Shown: positions 1 through 6,794, counted from the first letter of the stretch. The stretch: DNA of 8,567 nucleotides from CAYNYM01 sp049366815 (GCA_049366815.1 JBMNCO010000206.1:1-8567), one strand, 5' to 3'. Notes: a model not told the origin generated them from the letters alone. A program made the numbers and translations.

Positions 1-36
1 GCACTCAGCCTCATGCCTTGTCTTTGCATAGCTTTT

Positions 37-78
37 GCTGATAGCTGACAGCTGATCGCTGAGGACTGAGGGCTGTGA
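37..78. repeat. Six-copy 7-bp tandem repeat (GCTGANN)
   Basis: Six consecutive heptads share the core GCTGA: GCTGATA, GCTGACA, GCTGATC, GCTGAGG, ACTGAGG, GCTGTGA. The first four keep the GCTGA core exactly; the last two each differ from it at one position. The array lies in non-coding DNA well upstream of rpoZ. Short heptanucleotide arrays of this sort are known between genes in several bacterial groups, notably cyanobacteria. That this one belongs to a dispersed family in the genome is inference. No function can be read from it. Confidence 0.75.
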
Positions 79-84
79 GCGCGA

Positions 85-108
85 ATCCGGGAATGCTCAT
101 TTCCGGAT
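85..108. other. 10-bp hairpin in the left intergenic region
   Basis: The arms ATCCGGGAAT (85-94) and ATTTCCGGAT (99-108) pair over ten positions with one G-T wobble around a four-base loop (95-98). No T-run follows, so it is not a normal Rho-independent terminator on this strand. It lies six bases beyond the heptad repeat array, and the two may form one intergenic element. It could be a repetitive palindromic element or part of a transcribed structured RNA; the sequence alone does not decide. Confidence 0.5.
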
Positions 109-174
109 GTGCACCAGCTAATTCAAACCCTCAGAGTTTCCTGGAATCACGCATGTTCTCTTCCTGCGGCACCT

Positions 175-198
175 TACAGCCTAAATGCCTACAGCCTA
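175..198. repeat. 9-bp direct repeat TACAGCCTA, two copies
   Basis: The 9-mer TACAGCCTA occurs at 175-183 and again at 190-198, a 15-base period. It is part of the same non-coding stretch as the heptad array and the 85-108 hairpin. Chance cannot be excluded for a repeat this short. It could be a binding-site pair or a relic of a decayed repeat. Confidence 0.35.
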
Positions 199-253
199 TC
201 CAGCTGAGTAGTTACGAATAAGATACGGTCCAGACCCTCTTTTTTTTAAAGAC

Positions 254-291
254 ACTTTACATTTAATATTATTAATGGTAAAAAGTAAAGT
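254..291. promoter_or_regulatory. AT-rich dyad, possible rpoZ promoter/operator region
   Basis: An AT-rich patch after an eight-T run (240-247) contains a perfect 7-bp inverted repeat, ACTTTAC (254-260) and GTAAAGT (285-291). It also holds an internal palindrome, TTAATA-T-TATTAA (263-275). A possible sigma-70 pair is TTTACA at 256-261 and TAAAAA at 279-284 with a 17-base spacer; the -10 matches poorly. The composition contrast with the flanks suggests a control region for the rpoZ operon, but promoter position is only a guess. Confidence 0.25.
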
Positions 292-323
292 TCATTTATA
301 TCTCTAGCATAGTATCGATATTA

Positions 324-368
324 CCGGCAATGGTCTATGATGATCTTGCCTGACGATAATTTTGCCGG
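324..368 (+). promoter_or_regulatory. rpoZ leader with competing hairpins
   Basis: CCGGCAA (324-330) is complementary to TTGCCGG (362-368). Part of the same left arm, GGCAA (326-330), is also complementary to TTGCC (346-350). That shorter pairing continues inward as GGTC (332-335) with GATC (342-345), giving a nine-pair hairpin with one bulge and a six-base loop. The two pairings exclude each other. A further small hairpin, GGGG (404-407) with CCCC (414-417), sits just before the rpoZ ribosome binding site. If transcribed, the leader could fold in alternative ways; regulation through it is inference. Confidence 0.3.
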
Positions 369-421
369 CTTATGAGGTACTTCAATTTTTTTTACATCCC
401 GCTGGGGTCAAAGCCCCGATT

Positions 422-426
422 AGGAG
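422..426 (+). promoter_or_regulatory. Shine-Dalgarno site of rpoZ (AGGAG)
   Basis: AGGAG lies six bases before the ATG at 433. It is the best ribosome binding site in the window and fixes the rpoZ start, which also gives the expected MAR N-terminus of omega. Confidence 0.75.
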
Positions 427-432
427 ATTCCT

Positions 433-738
433 ATGGCGCGAATTACTGTAGAAGACTGCTTGGAAAAAGTAAACAATCGTTTCACCCTGATCCACATGGC
501 TGCGAAGCGTGTCCGACAGTTAAGAAAGGGCGCGGAGGCCACTGTCGCCTCAAAAAACAAGGATATCGTTGTGGCCTTGAGGGAAATTGCGGCAGGGAAT
601 ATTATCATTGGGGACAGTCCTGAAGAGTCTCTTGCGCTTGAAACCCCTCCAATAATGCTTATGAATGAAACTGCACAAGATACTCCTATTGAGTTATCTG
701 ACGAATTGAGGAATGAAGAGGAGGCACTAGAAAGTTAG
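433..738 (+). CDS. rpoZ: DNA-directed RNA polymerase subunit omega
   Basis: This 101-residue protein is the omega subunit, which binds the beta' subunit and aids assembly and stability of cytoplasmic RNA polymerase. The N-terminus MARITVEDCLEKV, then NRF (15-17), AAKRVRQL (23-30) and VVALREIAAG (46-55) match the conserved omega core. The usual length is about 70-110 residues. The poorly conserved tail (about 60-101) is acidic, as in many omegas. Ala2 and Arg3, part of the N-terminal motif that contributes to ppGpp site 1 in E. coli, are present. The start is set by AGGAG six bases upstream. It is the first gene of a likely rpoZ-dnaJ-dksA transcript, with dnaJ starting five bases after its stop. 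Confidence 0.96.
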   Translation: MARITVEDCLEKVNNRFTLIHMAAKRVRQLRKGAEATVASKNKDIVVALREIAAGNIIIGDSPEESLALETPPIMLMNETAQDTPIELSDELRNEEEALES

Positions 739-743
739 CAGCC

Positions 744-1850
744 ATGCATAAAAGGGACTATTATGAGGTTCTCGGACTCTCCCGGTCCTCAGGCGAGGAA
801 GAAATCAAGAGGGCGTATAGAAAACTCGCCATGAAGTACCACCCCGACCGGAACCCGGGAGACAGCGAGGCCGAGGAAAAATTCAAAGAGGCTGCCGAGG
901 CCTACGAGGTCTTGCACGACCGAGATAAAAGACAACTCTATGACCGTTTCGGTCACGATGGTCTTGCGGGAAGCGGTTTCAGAGGATTTAGCGGATTCGA
1001 AGATATTTTCAGCAGTTTCGGGGATATTTTTGAAGATTTCTTCGGTTTCGGAAACAGGGGCAGCCGAAAGAGGAGGTCCACACAGGGAACCAGCCTGCGT
1101 TACGATCTGGAAATGACGCTCGAGGAGGCGTTCCAGGGCAAGGAGGAGGAAATTTCCTTTAACAGGTGGAAGGCATGCGGCGCATGCTATGGTTCCGGAA
1201 TCACCCCCGGCAGTGAACCACAGATCTGCCCCACGTGCCAGGGACGCGGTCAGGTCGTGCGTTCCCAGGGTTTCTTCCAGGTCAGTACGACATGCCCGGT
1301 TTGCCAGGGACAGGGTCACATTGTCACGGATCCCTGCGAGGAATGTGGTGGCAGGGGAAAGATCGAAGAGGAGAGGAAGATAACCGTCAAGATACCTGCC
1401 GGCGTGGACACCGGCTCACAGTTGCGCTTAAGGGGCGAGGGCGAGCCCGGTGAACACGGCGGGCCTCCTGGAGATCTCTTCGTAGTCATCCACGTCGAGA
1501 AGCACGATTTTTTTACCAGGGAAGGCGAACACCTTCTCTGTGAAGTACCTGTATCTTTTGTCCAGGCAGCCCTGGGGGGTACCGTCAATATTCCTGTTCT
1601 CGGCGAAGACGAAGGCTACAACCTCGAGATACCCGGCGGAACCCAGCCGGAGGATATCTTGACACTGCCCGGATATGGCATGCCTGCTCTCCAGAAAAAC
1701 AAGAGGGGGGACCTTTTTGTAAAAGTCAATGTCAAGATACCCAAGAAACTGACCCAACATCAGAGAGATCTTCTCGAAGAATTTGCCAAGGTGGAAGGGA
1801 TAAAGGCACCAAAAAAAGAAAAGGGCTTTTGGGAGAAACTCAGAAAATAA
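744..1850 (+). CDS. dnaJ: Molecular chaperone DnaJ (Hsp40, type I)
   Basis: This 368-residue protein is a full-length type I DnaJ, the co-chaperone that delivers unfolded clients to DnaK and stimulates its ATPase. The J domain spans about 4-70, with the essential HPD at 33-35 in KYHPDRN. A Gly/Phe-rich linker covers about 72-106. Four CxxCxGxG zinc-binding repeats have cysteines at 145/148, 162/165, 184/187 and 198/201. The C-terminal substrate-binding domains run from about 212 to 335. No dnaK or grpE is adjacent, which is unusual for the main dnaJ of many bacteria, so a second dnaJ may exist elsewhere. The start has no good Shine-Dalgarno; the nearest purine-rich run (717-723) is 20 bases away inside rpoZ. 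Coupling to rpoZ translation is likely. Confidence 0.97.
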   Translation: MHKRDYYEVLGLSRSSGEEEIKRAYRKLAMKYHPDRNPGDSEAEEKFKEAAEAYEVLHDRDKRQLYDRFGHDGLAGSGFRGFSGFEDIFSSFGDIFEDFFGFGNRGSRKRRSTQGTSLRYDLEMTLEEAFQGKEEEISFNRWKACGACYGSGITPGSEPQICPTCQGRGQVVRSQGFFQVSTTCPVCQGQGHIVTDPCEECGGRGKIEEERKITVKIPAGVDTGSQLRLRGEGEPGEHGGPPGDLFVVIHVEKHDFFTREGEHLLCEVPVSFVQAALGGTVNIPVLGEDEGYNLEIPGGTQPEDILTLPGYGMPALQKNKRGDLFVKVNVKIPKKLTQHQRDLLEEFAKVEGIKAPKKEKGFWEKLRK

Positions 1851-1871
1851 CGATAAGGGGTAAATTGGGCT

Positions 1872-2240
1872 ATGTTAACAAAGAAGAAACTGGAAACGTT
1901 CAGGAAAAGCCTGGAAGAAAGACTCGAAGAACTCTTAAGCCAAGCCAATGACACCGTGACCGGGATGACGGCTGAGAAGGAGGGTAACCTGCCGGATCCT
2001 TCGGACAGAGCCACACTTGAATCGGACAGAAATTTTACCCTGAGGATACGGGATCGGGAACGGAAACTGATCGGGAAGATCAAGGAGGCCATTGAACGGA
2101 TTGAAGCGGGCACTTATGGCATCTGTGAGGAGTGTGGCGAATACATTTCCGAGGCCAGATTAAAGGCCAGGCCGGTGACAACTCTTTGTATCGAGTGCAA
2201 AAAGAGACAGGAAACTGAAGAAAAAGTCAAAGGTCTCTAG
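1872..2240 (+). CDS. dksA: DksA/TraR-family RNA polymerase-binding factor, short form
   Basis: This 122-residue protein is a DksA-type factor that enters the RNA polymerase secondary channel and, with ppGpp, retunes promoters. A coiled coil (about 3-75) carries the tip motif D42-x-x-D45-x-A47 (DPSDRA). A zinc finger has C85, C88, C106 and C109. Compared with my recall of E. coli DksA, it lacks about 29 N-terminal residues. From N39 onward it aligns without gaps, and the residues tied to ppGpp site 2 appear at N39, R62, L66, K69, R100 and K110. AAGGGG ends 11 bases before the ATG. It lies 21 bases after dnaJ and is followed by a terminator at 2280-2314. A TraR-like or zinc-finger-only relative is less likely given the intact tip. 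Confidence 0.93.
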   Translation: MLTKKKLETFRKSLEERLEELLSQANDTVTGMTAEKEGNLPDPSDRATLESDRNFTLRIRDRERKLIGKIKEAIERIEAGTYGICEECGEYISEARLKARPVTTLCIECKKRQETEEKVKGL

Positions 2241-2256
2241 ATATATTGATGACATA

Positions 2257-2272
2257 TCCTGGTCGGCCAGGA
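2257..2272 (+). other. 6-bp hairpin after dksA
   Basis: TCCTGG (2257-2262) and CCAGGA (2267-2272) pair perfectly around a TCGG tetraloop, 16 bases after the dksA stop and eight bases before the terminator stem. It has no T-run of its own. It probably forms part of the 3' untranslated end of the rpoZ-dnaJ-dksA transcript, perhaps protecting it. Confidence 0.45.
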
Positions 2273-2279
2273 CAAATGC

Positions 2280-2314
2280 AGCCGGTGCCGCATTGTCGCG
2301 CCCGGCTTTTTTTT
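2280..2314 (+). terminator. Rho-independent terminator after dksA
   Basis: AGCCGG (2280-2285) pairs with CCGGCT (2302-2307). Further pairs can form inside, including CGC (2289-2291) with GCG (2298-2300) around a six-base loop. The stem runs straight into eight consecutive T residues (2307-2314). This is the strongest terminator signal in the window and closes the rpoZ-dnaJ-dksA block. The next reading frame is open through it, which argues against any start for that gene upstream of 2314. Confidence 0.8.
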
Positions 2315-2344
2315 CAGCAACAAAAAGACTCCGCTGGTCACGAC

Positions 2345-5041
2345 ATGGTCACGATTGAAAAAACACAGACAAAAGACAACCCTCAAGAAGGACCGGAGGA
2401 GGTCATCACCACCCATATCAATGCTGATTTTGACGCCCTCGCCTCCATCATTGCCGCAAAAAAACTCTACCCCAAAGCAGCACTCGCTTTTCCAGGATCT
2501 CAGGAGAAAAATCTCCGTAATTTTTTTCTCCATTCAACATCTTACCTTTTCAATTTCACAAAGATCAAATTGATCGACTTTGAGCGGATCAAACGGCTGA
2601 TCCTTGTGGATACGCGCCAGGCATCCAGGATTGGAAAATTCTCTGTTCTGGCAAAAAAAAGGGGGGTGGAAATCCATATATATGATCATCACCACAACTC
2701 CGAAGACGACATTCACGGCGATATTGAGGTCATTAAAACCGTGGGTGCGACGACTTCCATCCTCACCGAGATCATCAGGGAAAGAGGCATTGTCCTTCGA
2801 CCGGACGAAGCAACCATCATGTGTCTCGGTATTCACGAGGATACAGGATCTTTCACCTTTTCCTCCACAATGCCGGAGGACCATTTAGCGGCGGCTTGGC
2901 TTGTGGAACAGGGCGCAAACCTCAATATGATTTCCGACATGCTCACCCGGGAATTTACCGCTGAACAGGTCTGGCTTTTGAACGATCTGACCAAATCCGC
3001 GACGACCCGCGTCATTAATGGGGTAGAGGTCATTGTATCCAAGGTCATAAGGGAGGAGTATATCGGCGATCTTGCCGTCCTTGTGCACAAGTTCATGGAG
3101 ATGGAAAACCTTGCCGTGATTTTCGCACTTGCCCAGATGGAGGACAAGATCTATCTCGTAGCCCGCAGCAGGGTGGATTCGGTCAACGTGGCAGAAATCG
3201 CCCTTGCTTTTGGAGGTGGCGGGCATCCCCAGGCGGCATCCGCCACTATCAAGAACAAGACCCTGATACAGGTGGAAAAAACCTTGGATTATCTGCTCAG
3301 GAGTCGAATCAAACCCCAAAAAAAGGCCAGAGATATGATGTCCGCCCCGGTCATCCATGTGCCCTTGGAAGAGACCATCAAAGAGGCTGCCACCATCATG
3401 ACCAAGTACAATATAAATGTCCTCATCGTCCTTGATGAGGATGAGAAACTGGCGGGCTATATCACAAGGCAGATCGTTGAAAAGGCCGTCTATCTGGGTC
3501 TCGGGGATCTAAAGGTAAAGGATTACTTGAACATTGAGGTGCCCATCGTTAACCCAGAAGCTTCCCTGAAGGAGGTCCAGGAACTCATCATCGAAAGCAA
3601 GCTGAGGATTCTGCCGGTCGTGGAAAATGAGAAGGTGGTTGGGGTCATCACCCGGACAAATCTCCTGAATATCCTGGTGGGGGGGCCCCTCATCCCTGAC
3701 TTTCTCTATGAGCCCAGGCACGAGGCCCAGTTCAACCGCAAAAAAAACATGGCGGCCATGCTCAAGGAGCGTCTCCCCAGACGGATCATCAAACTCCTGA
3801 AGGAATTCGGCACCGTGGCCGACATGCTGGGCTACGACATCTACCTCGTGGGCGGTGTCGTCAGGGATATCTTTTTGAGGCAGGACAATCTGGACATCGA
3901 CATTGTCGTTGAGGGTGACGGTATCCGGTTTGCCGAGGAATTCGCGTCGCACCATGATGTCAAGGTCAGGAGCCACCGAAAATTCGGAACCGCGGTATTG
4001 ATTTTCCCCGACGGCTTTAAGGCGGACATAGCTACGGCCCGCATTGAATATTATGAATCACCGGCAGCACCCCCGAGCGTCGAGATGAGTTCCCTGAAAA
4101 TGGACCTCTTCAGACGGGATTTTACCATCAACACCCTTGCGGTCAAACTAAACAAGCGGAACTACGGGGTGCTCGTAGACCATTTCGGGGCGCTGAAAGA
4201 TATCAGAGAGAGGGTCATCCGGGTACTCCACAATCTGAGCTTTGTAGAGGACCCCACACGCGTCCTCAGGGCCATTCGATTTGAACAGCGTTTCGGATTC
4301 AAAATCGGCAAACTGACGCTTTCCCTCATGAAAAATGCCGTGGACATCAACTGCTTCAAGGCCCTCTCAGGCCGGCGCTTTTTTCTGGAAATCCGTCTTC
4401 TTCTCATGGAAAAGGAACCTATAAGGGCCATCGAAAGGCTTGGCGAATTTGAACTCCTCCAGTTTCTCTCGCCGGAAATCGTCCTTGATGACGATCTCCT
4501 CTCACTCCTGCGAGAAATCCGTGGGGTCCTGTACTGGTTTGACAACCTTTACCTGGATGAGGCCTACGAACCCTGGAAGGTTTACTGGCACGGACTCACA
4601 TCAGGATTGGACGCCACGGCTCTCAGGGACCTGATGCTCCATATGCAGGCCGGTGAGATTGAAACCAGGAGAATCGTGGCCCAACGCTCGGAGGTCAACC
4701 AGATCCTGGATAAACTTTACCGTTTCTATGAAGACACCAATTATGCCCTCTATACATTGCTTTCCCAATATGATACAGACATCCTTCTCTACATCATGGC
4801 CAAGGCGAAAAACCGGTCTATCAGGCGACTCATCTCCAAATATTTCACGCGACTCAAAGACTCGGAGACCGCACTCCGAGGAAAAGATCTCAAGAAAATG
4901 GGCTTCGAGCCTGGCCCGATCTACCGGGAGATACTCAACGGTCTTTTGGAGGCCAGGCTAAACAGGTCTGTTCGCACAAGGGAGGATGAGATCAAATTTG
5001 TACAGGACAATTTCAAACAGAGGATTGGAGCGACAACATAG
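2345..5041 (+). CDS. DHH phosphoesterase-CBS-CBS-tRNA nucleotidyltransferase fusion
   Basis: The 898-residue multidomain protein joins nuclease-like and tRNA 3'-end polymerase parts. The DHH domain has motif I HINADFD (24-30), D89 in VDT, DHH at 114-116 and D166. The DHHA1 motif GGGHPQAA lies at about 291-298. Two CBS domains follow (about 329-382 and 390-445). The class II nucleotidyltransferase head has LVGGVVRD (501-508), the metal-binding D517-x-D519, RRDFTINTLA (590-599) and EDPTR (635-639). HRKFGTA (544-550) resembles tRNA nucleotidyltransferases, and I do not see the PAP I signature, so CC-, A- or CCA-addition is favoured over poly(A) synthesis. The same architecture is known from Aquifex and Geobacter. 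The frame is open back to TTG 2246, but that stretch contains the terminator; ATG 2345 is the last usual start before the DHH motif. No Shine-Dalgarno is evident. Confidence 0.9.
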   Translation: MVTIEKTQTKDNPQEGPEEVITTHINADFDALASIIAAKKLYPKAALAFPGSQEKNLRNFFLHSTSYLFNFTKIKLIDFERIKRLILVDTRQASRIGKFSVLAKKRGVEIHIYDHHHNSEDDIHGDIEVIKTVGATTSILTEIIRERGIVLRPDEATIMCLGIHEDTGSFTFSSTMPEDHLAAAWLVEQGANLNMISDMLTREFTAEQVWLLNDLTKSATTRVINGVEVIVSKVIREEYIGDLAVLVHKFMEMENLAVIFALAQMEDKIYLVARSRVDSVNVAEIALAFGGGGHPQAASATIKNKTLIQVEKTLDYLLRSRIKPQKKARDMMSAPVIHVPLEETIKEAATIMTKYNINVLIVLDEDEKLAGYITRQIVEKAVYLGLGDLKVKDYLNIEVPIVNPEASLKEVQELIIESKLRILPVVENEKVVGVITRTNLLNILVGGPLIPDFLYEPRHEAQFNRKKNMAAMLKERLPRRIIKLLKEFGTVADMLGYDIYLVGGVVRDIFLRQDNLDIDIVVEGDGIRFAEEFASHHDVKVRSHRKFGTAVLIFPDGFKADIATARIEYYESPAAPPSVEMSSLKMDLFRRDFTINTLAVKLNKRNYGVLVDHFGALKDIRERVIRVLHNLSFVEDPTRVLRAIRFEQRFGFKIGKLTLSLMKNAVDINCFKALSGRRFFLEIRLLLMEKEPIRAIERLGEFELLQFLSPEIVLDDDLLSLLREIRGVLYWFDNLYLDEAYEPWKVYWHGLTSGLDATALRDLMLHMQAGEIETRRIVAQRSEVNQILDKLYRFYEDTNYALYTLLSQYDTDILLYIMAKAKNRSIRRLISKYFTRLKDSETALRGKDLKKMGFEPGPIYREILNGLLEARLNRSVRTREDEIKFVQDNFKQRIGATT

Positions 5042-6025
5042 ATGAGTAAAAAGAGAATCGTAAGCGGTATGAGACCCACCGGGAAACTGCACCTCGGACA
5101 CTTTCATGGGGCCTTGGATAATTGGAAAGGTCTCCAAAAGGATTATGATTGTTTTTTCTTTATAGCCGACTGGCATGCATTGACAAGCGAATATGCCGAT
5201 ACAGCGATCATCGCCGAGAGCGTCTATGATATTATTATCGACTGGATTTCAGTCGGACTTGATCCGGAAGTGGCGACCTTTTTCACCCAATCCCGAATCA
5301 AGGAGCACGCAGAACTCCACTTGCTCCTTTCCATGATCACCCCCCTGCCCTGGCTGGAAAGGAATCCCACATACAAGGAGCAACTCAAGGAATTGACACA
5401 GAGGGATGTCTATACTTACGGGTTCCTGGGATATCCTGTACTCCAGGCGGCGGACATACTCATTTACAAGGCCGATGGGGTCCCGGTTGGTGAAGACCAG
5501 GCGCCACATGTGGAACTGACCCGGGAAATCGCCCGGCGATTCAACCATATTTACGGAGCCGTGTTTCCGGAGCCCGAAACCCTCCTGGCCCCCACTTCAA
5601 AACTGCTGGGAACGGATCGACGCAAGATGAGTAAGAGCTACGGCAACGCACTCTTTCTATCCGATTCGACAAATGAAATCACCCAAAAAGTCAGCCATAT
5701 GATTACGGACCCCCAAAGGGCAAGGAGAAGCGACCCGGGTCGCCCGGAAGTGTGCAATGTATTCTCGTTTCACGAGATCTATACCCCCTATGAGACGGTC
5801 CTCCAAATCGACAAGGAATGCCGCAACGCGGAAATCGGGTGCGTGGAGTGCAAAAAGATTATGGCCAAAAACCTGAACCAATTTCTTGATCCCATCCGGG
5901 AAAGGCGGCGGGCATTAGAGGCCGACATGGATTACGTCAGAGGGGTTGTTGAGCGGGGGAACAAACGGGCAATGACCGTTGCCCAAGAAACCATGGTCCA
6001 GGTCCGAAAGGCGGTCAGGATCTAG
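5042..6025 (+). CDS. trpS: Tryptophanyl-tRNA synthetase with probable Fe-S motif
   Basis: This 327-residue class I synthetase attaches tryptophan to tRNA-Trp using ATP. The N-terminal GMRPTGKLHLGH contains the HIGH-type signature HLGH (17-20), and KMSKS is at 195-199. QAADILIYKADGVPVGEDQ (135-153) and the conserved segment around LLSMITPLPWLERNPTYKEQ (95-114) are typical of TrpRS. Length is normal (about 325-350). Cysteines 238, 260, 267 and 270 give the spacing C-x21-C-x6-C-x2-C, close to the [4Fe-4S] ligand motif described in Thermotoga maritima TrpRS. The ATG directly abuts the stop of the preceding gene. GGAG ends 11 bases before it, inside that gene, so translation is probably coupled. 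Confidence 0.97.
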   Translation: MSKKRIVSGMRPTGKLHLGHFHGALDNWKGLQKDYDCFFFIADWHALTSEYADTAIIAESVYDIIIDWISVGLDPEVATFFTQSRIKEHAELHLLLSMITPLPWLERNPTYKEQLKELTQRDVYTYGFLGYPVLQAADILIYKADGVPVGEDQAPHVELTREIARRFNHIYGAVFPEPETLLAPTSKLLGTDRRKMSKSYGNALFLSDSTNEITQKVSHMITDPQRARRSDPGRPEVCNVFSFHEIYTPYETVLQIDKECRNAEIGCVECKKIMAKNLNQFLDPIRERRRALEADMDYVRGVVERGNKRAMTVAQETMVQVRKAVRI

Positions 6026-6050
6026 TTAATTTCTTACATAATGATCACGA

Positions 6051-6794
6051 ATGACCGATAGCAGTACTTACGAAATCAAACTTGAGATATTCGAGGGTCC
6101 AATGGATCTTCTCCTCCACCTCATCCGAAAAAACGAGGTGGATATCTTCGATATTCCCATCTCCCTGATCACAGACCAGTATCTGGCCTATCTGGACATC
6201 ATGAAGGCCCTTAACATTACGGTGGCCGGAGAATTTCTGGTGATGGCCTCCACGCTGATGCATATCAAATCCAGGATGCTGCTACCCAGTTCAGAGGATG
6301 ACGATGAAGGGGATCCTAGAGACGAAATCTCCCGTCCTCTCCTCGAATTCATGCAGTTGAAGGACGCCGCAGGACTTCTTTCAGAGCGAGGTCTCCTCGA
6401 AAGAGATGTTTTCTCTCGCAGGGTACCGCCGGACTATGCGGAACAGTTTGAACCGGAGGAACCCCTCCTGCAGGTCAACCTTTTTCAACTCATCGATGCC
6501 TTTAAGCGCGTTGTCGAACTGCAACGACCCGGCACGCAATTAAATTTTGAGGTCCAGGTATGGTCCCTCAAGGATAAAACCGTTCATATTCTTGAACAAT
6601 TGAGGGAAAAAGGGGCAGTCTATTTCCGAGAGCTTTTCGGTGAAAAGAGCACCAGCTCCGAACTGGTCATCACTTTTCTGGCCTTGCTGGAATTGATACA
6701 ATCGGGCCTGGTCAAGGCATTTCAGTCCGATCCTGAACGGGACATCCGTCTGCAAGGCCGATTCGACGAGACTGAGGAATCTGACCATGGCTAA
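6051..6794 (+). CDS. scpA: Segregation and condensation protein A (kleisin)
   Basis: ScpA is the kleisin subunit that bridges the SMC heads and, with ScpB, forms the bacterial condensin acting on the nucleoid. The 247-residue product has the hallmark FEGPMDLLLHLI (14-25) and a helical N-terminal domain reaching HIKSRMLLP (71-79). An acidic linker (82-92) follows, and the C-terminal winged-helix segment ELVITFLALLELIQSGLV lies at 204-221. Length is typical. It follows trpS by 25 bases and overlaps scpB by eight. I see no Shine-Dalgarno before this ATG; a nearby ATG at 6041 is out of frame. No smc gene is in the window. Confidence 0.96.
   Translation: MTDSSTYEIKLEIFEGPMDLLLHLIRKNEVDIFDIPISLITDQYLAYLDIMKALNITVAGEFLVMASTLMHIKSRMLLPSSEDDDEGDPRDEISRPLLEFMQLKDAAGLLSERGLLERDVFSRRVPPDYAEQFEPEEPLLQVNLFQLIDAFKRVVELQRPGTQLNFEVQVWSLKDKTVHILEQLREKGAVYFRELFGEKSTSSELVITFLALLELIQSGLVKAFQSDPERDIRLQGRFDETEESDHG
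6774..6778 (+). promoter_or_regulatory. Shine-Dalgarno site of scpB inside scpA
   Basis: GAGGA lies eight bases before the scpB ATG at 6787 and inside the last codons of scpA. It fixes the scpB start and implies translational coupling of the two condensin partners. Confidence 0.6.

Noticed and set aside
227..247. Possible terminator: GGTC/GACC followed by eight Ts
   Set aside because: The stem is only three to four pairs with a two-base gap, too weak to form; the T-run is better treated as part of the AT-rich control region.
372..623. Plus-strand open frame of 83 codons overlapping rpoZ
   Set aside because: It is out of frame with rpoZ and has no Shine-Dalgarno; rpoZ explains the region with strong family similarity.
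789..1319. Minus-strand open frame of 176 codons opposite dnaJ
   Set aside because: It is the complement of the conserved J and zinc-finger domains of dnaJ, with no recognisable fold or start signal.
1809..1830. A-rich run and AAAAG/CTTTT inverted repeat near the dnaJ end
   Set aside because: It is within the dnaJ coding sequence, the loop would be only two bases, and no terminator-like T-run follows a GC-rich stem.
2246..2344. TTG 2246 or ATG 2249 as start of the DHH-CBS-nucleotidyltransferase gene
   Set aside because: The added segment spans a hairpin and a Rho-independent terminator and has no resemblance to the DHH family N-terminus, which begins just before VITTHINADFD.
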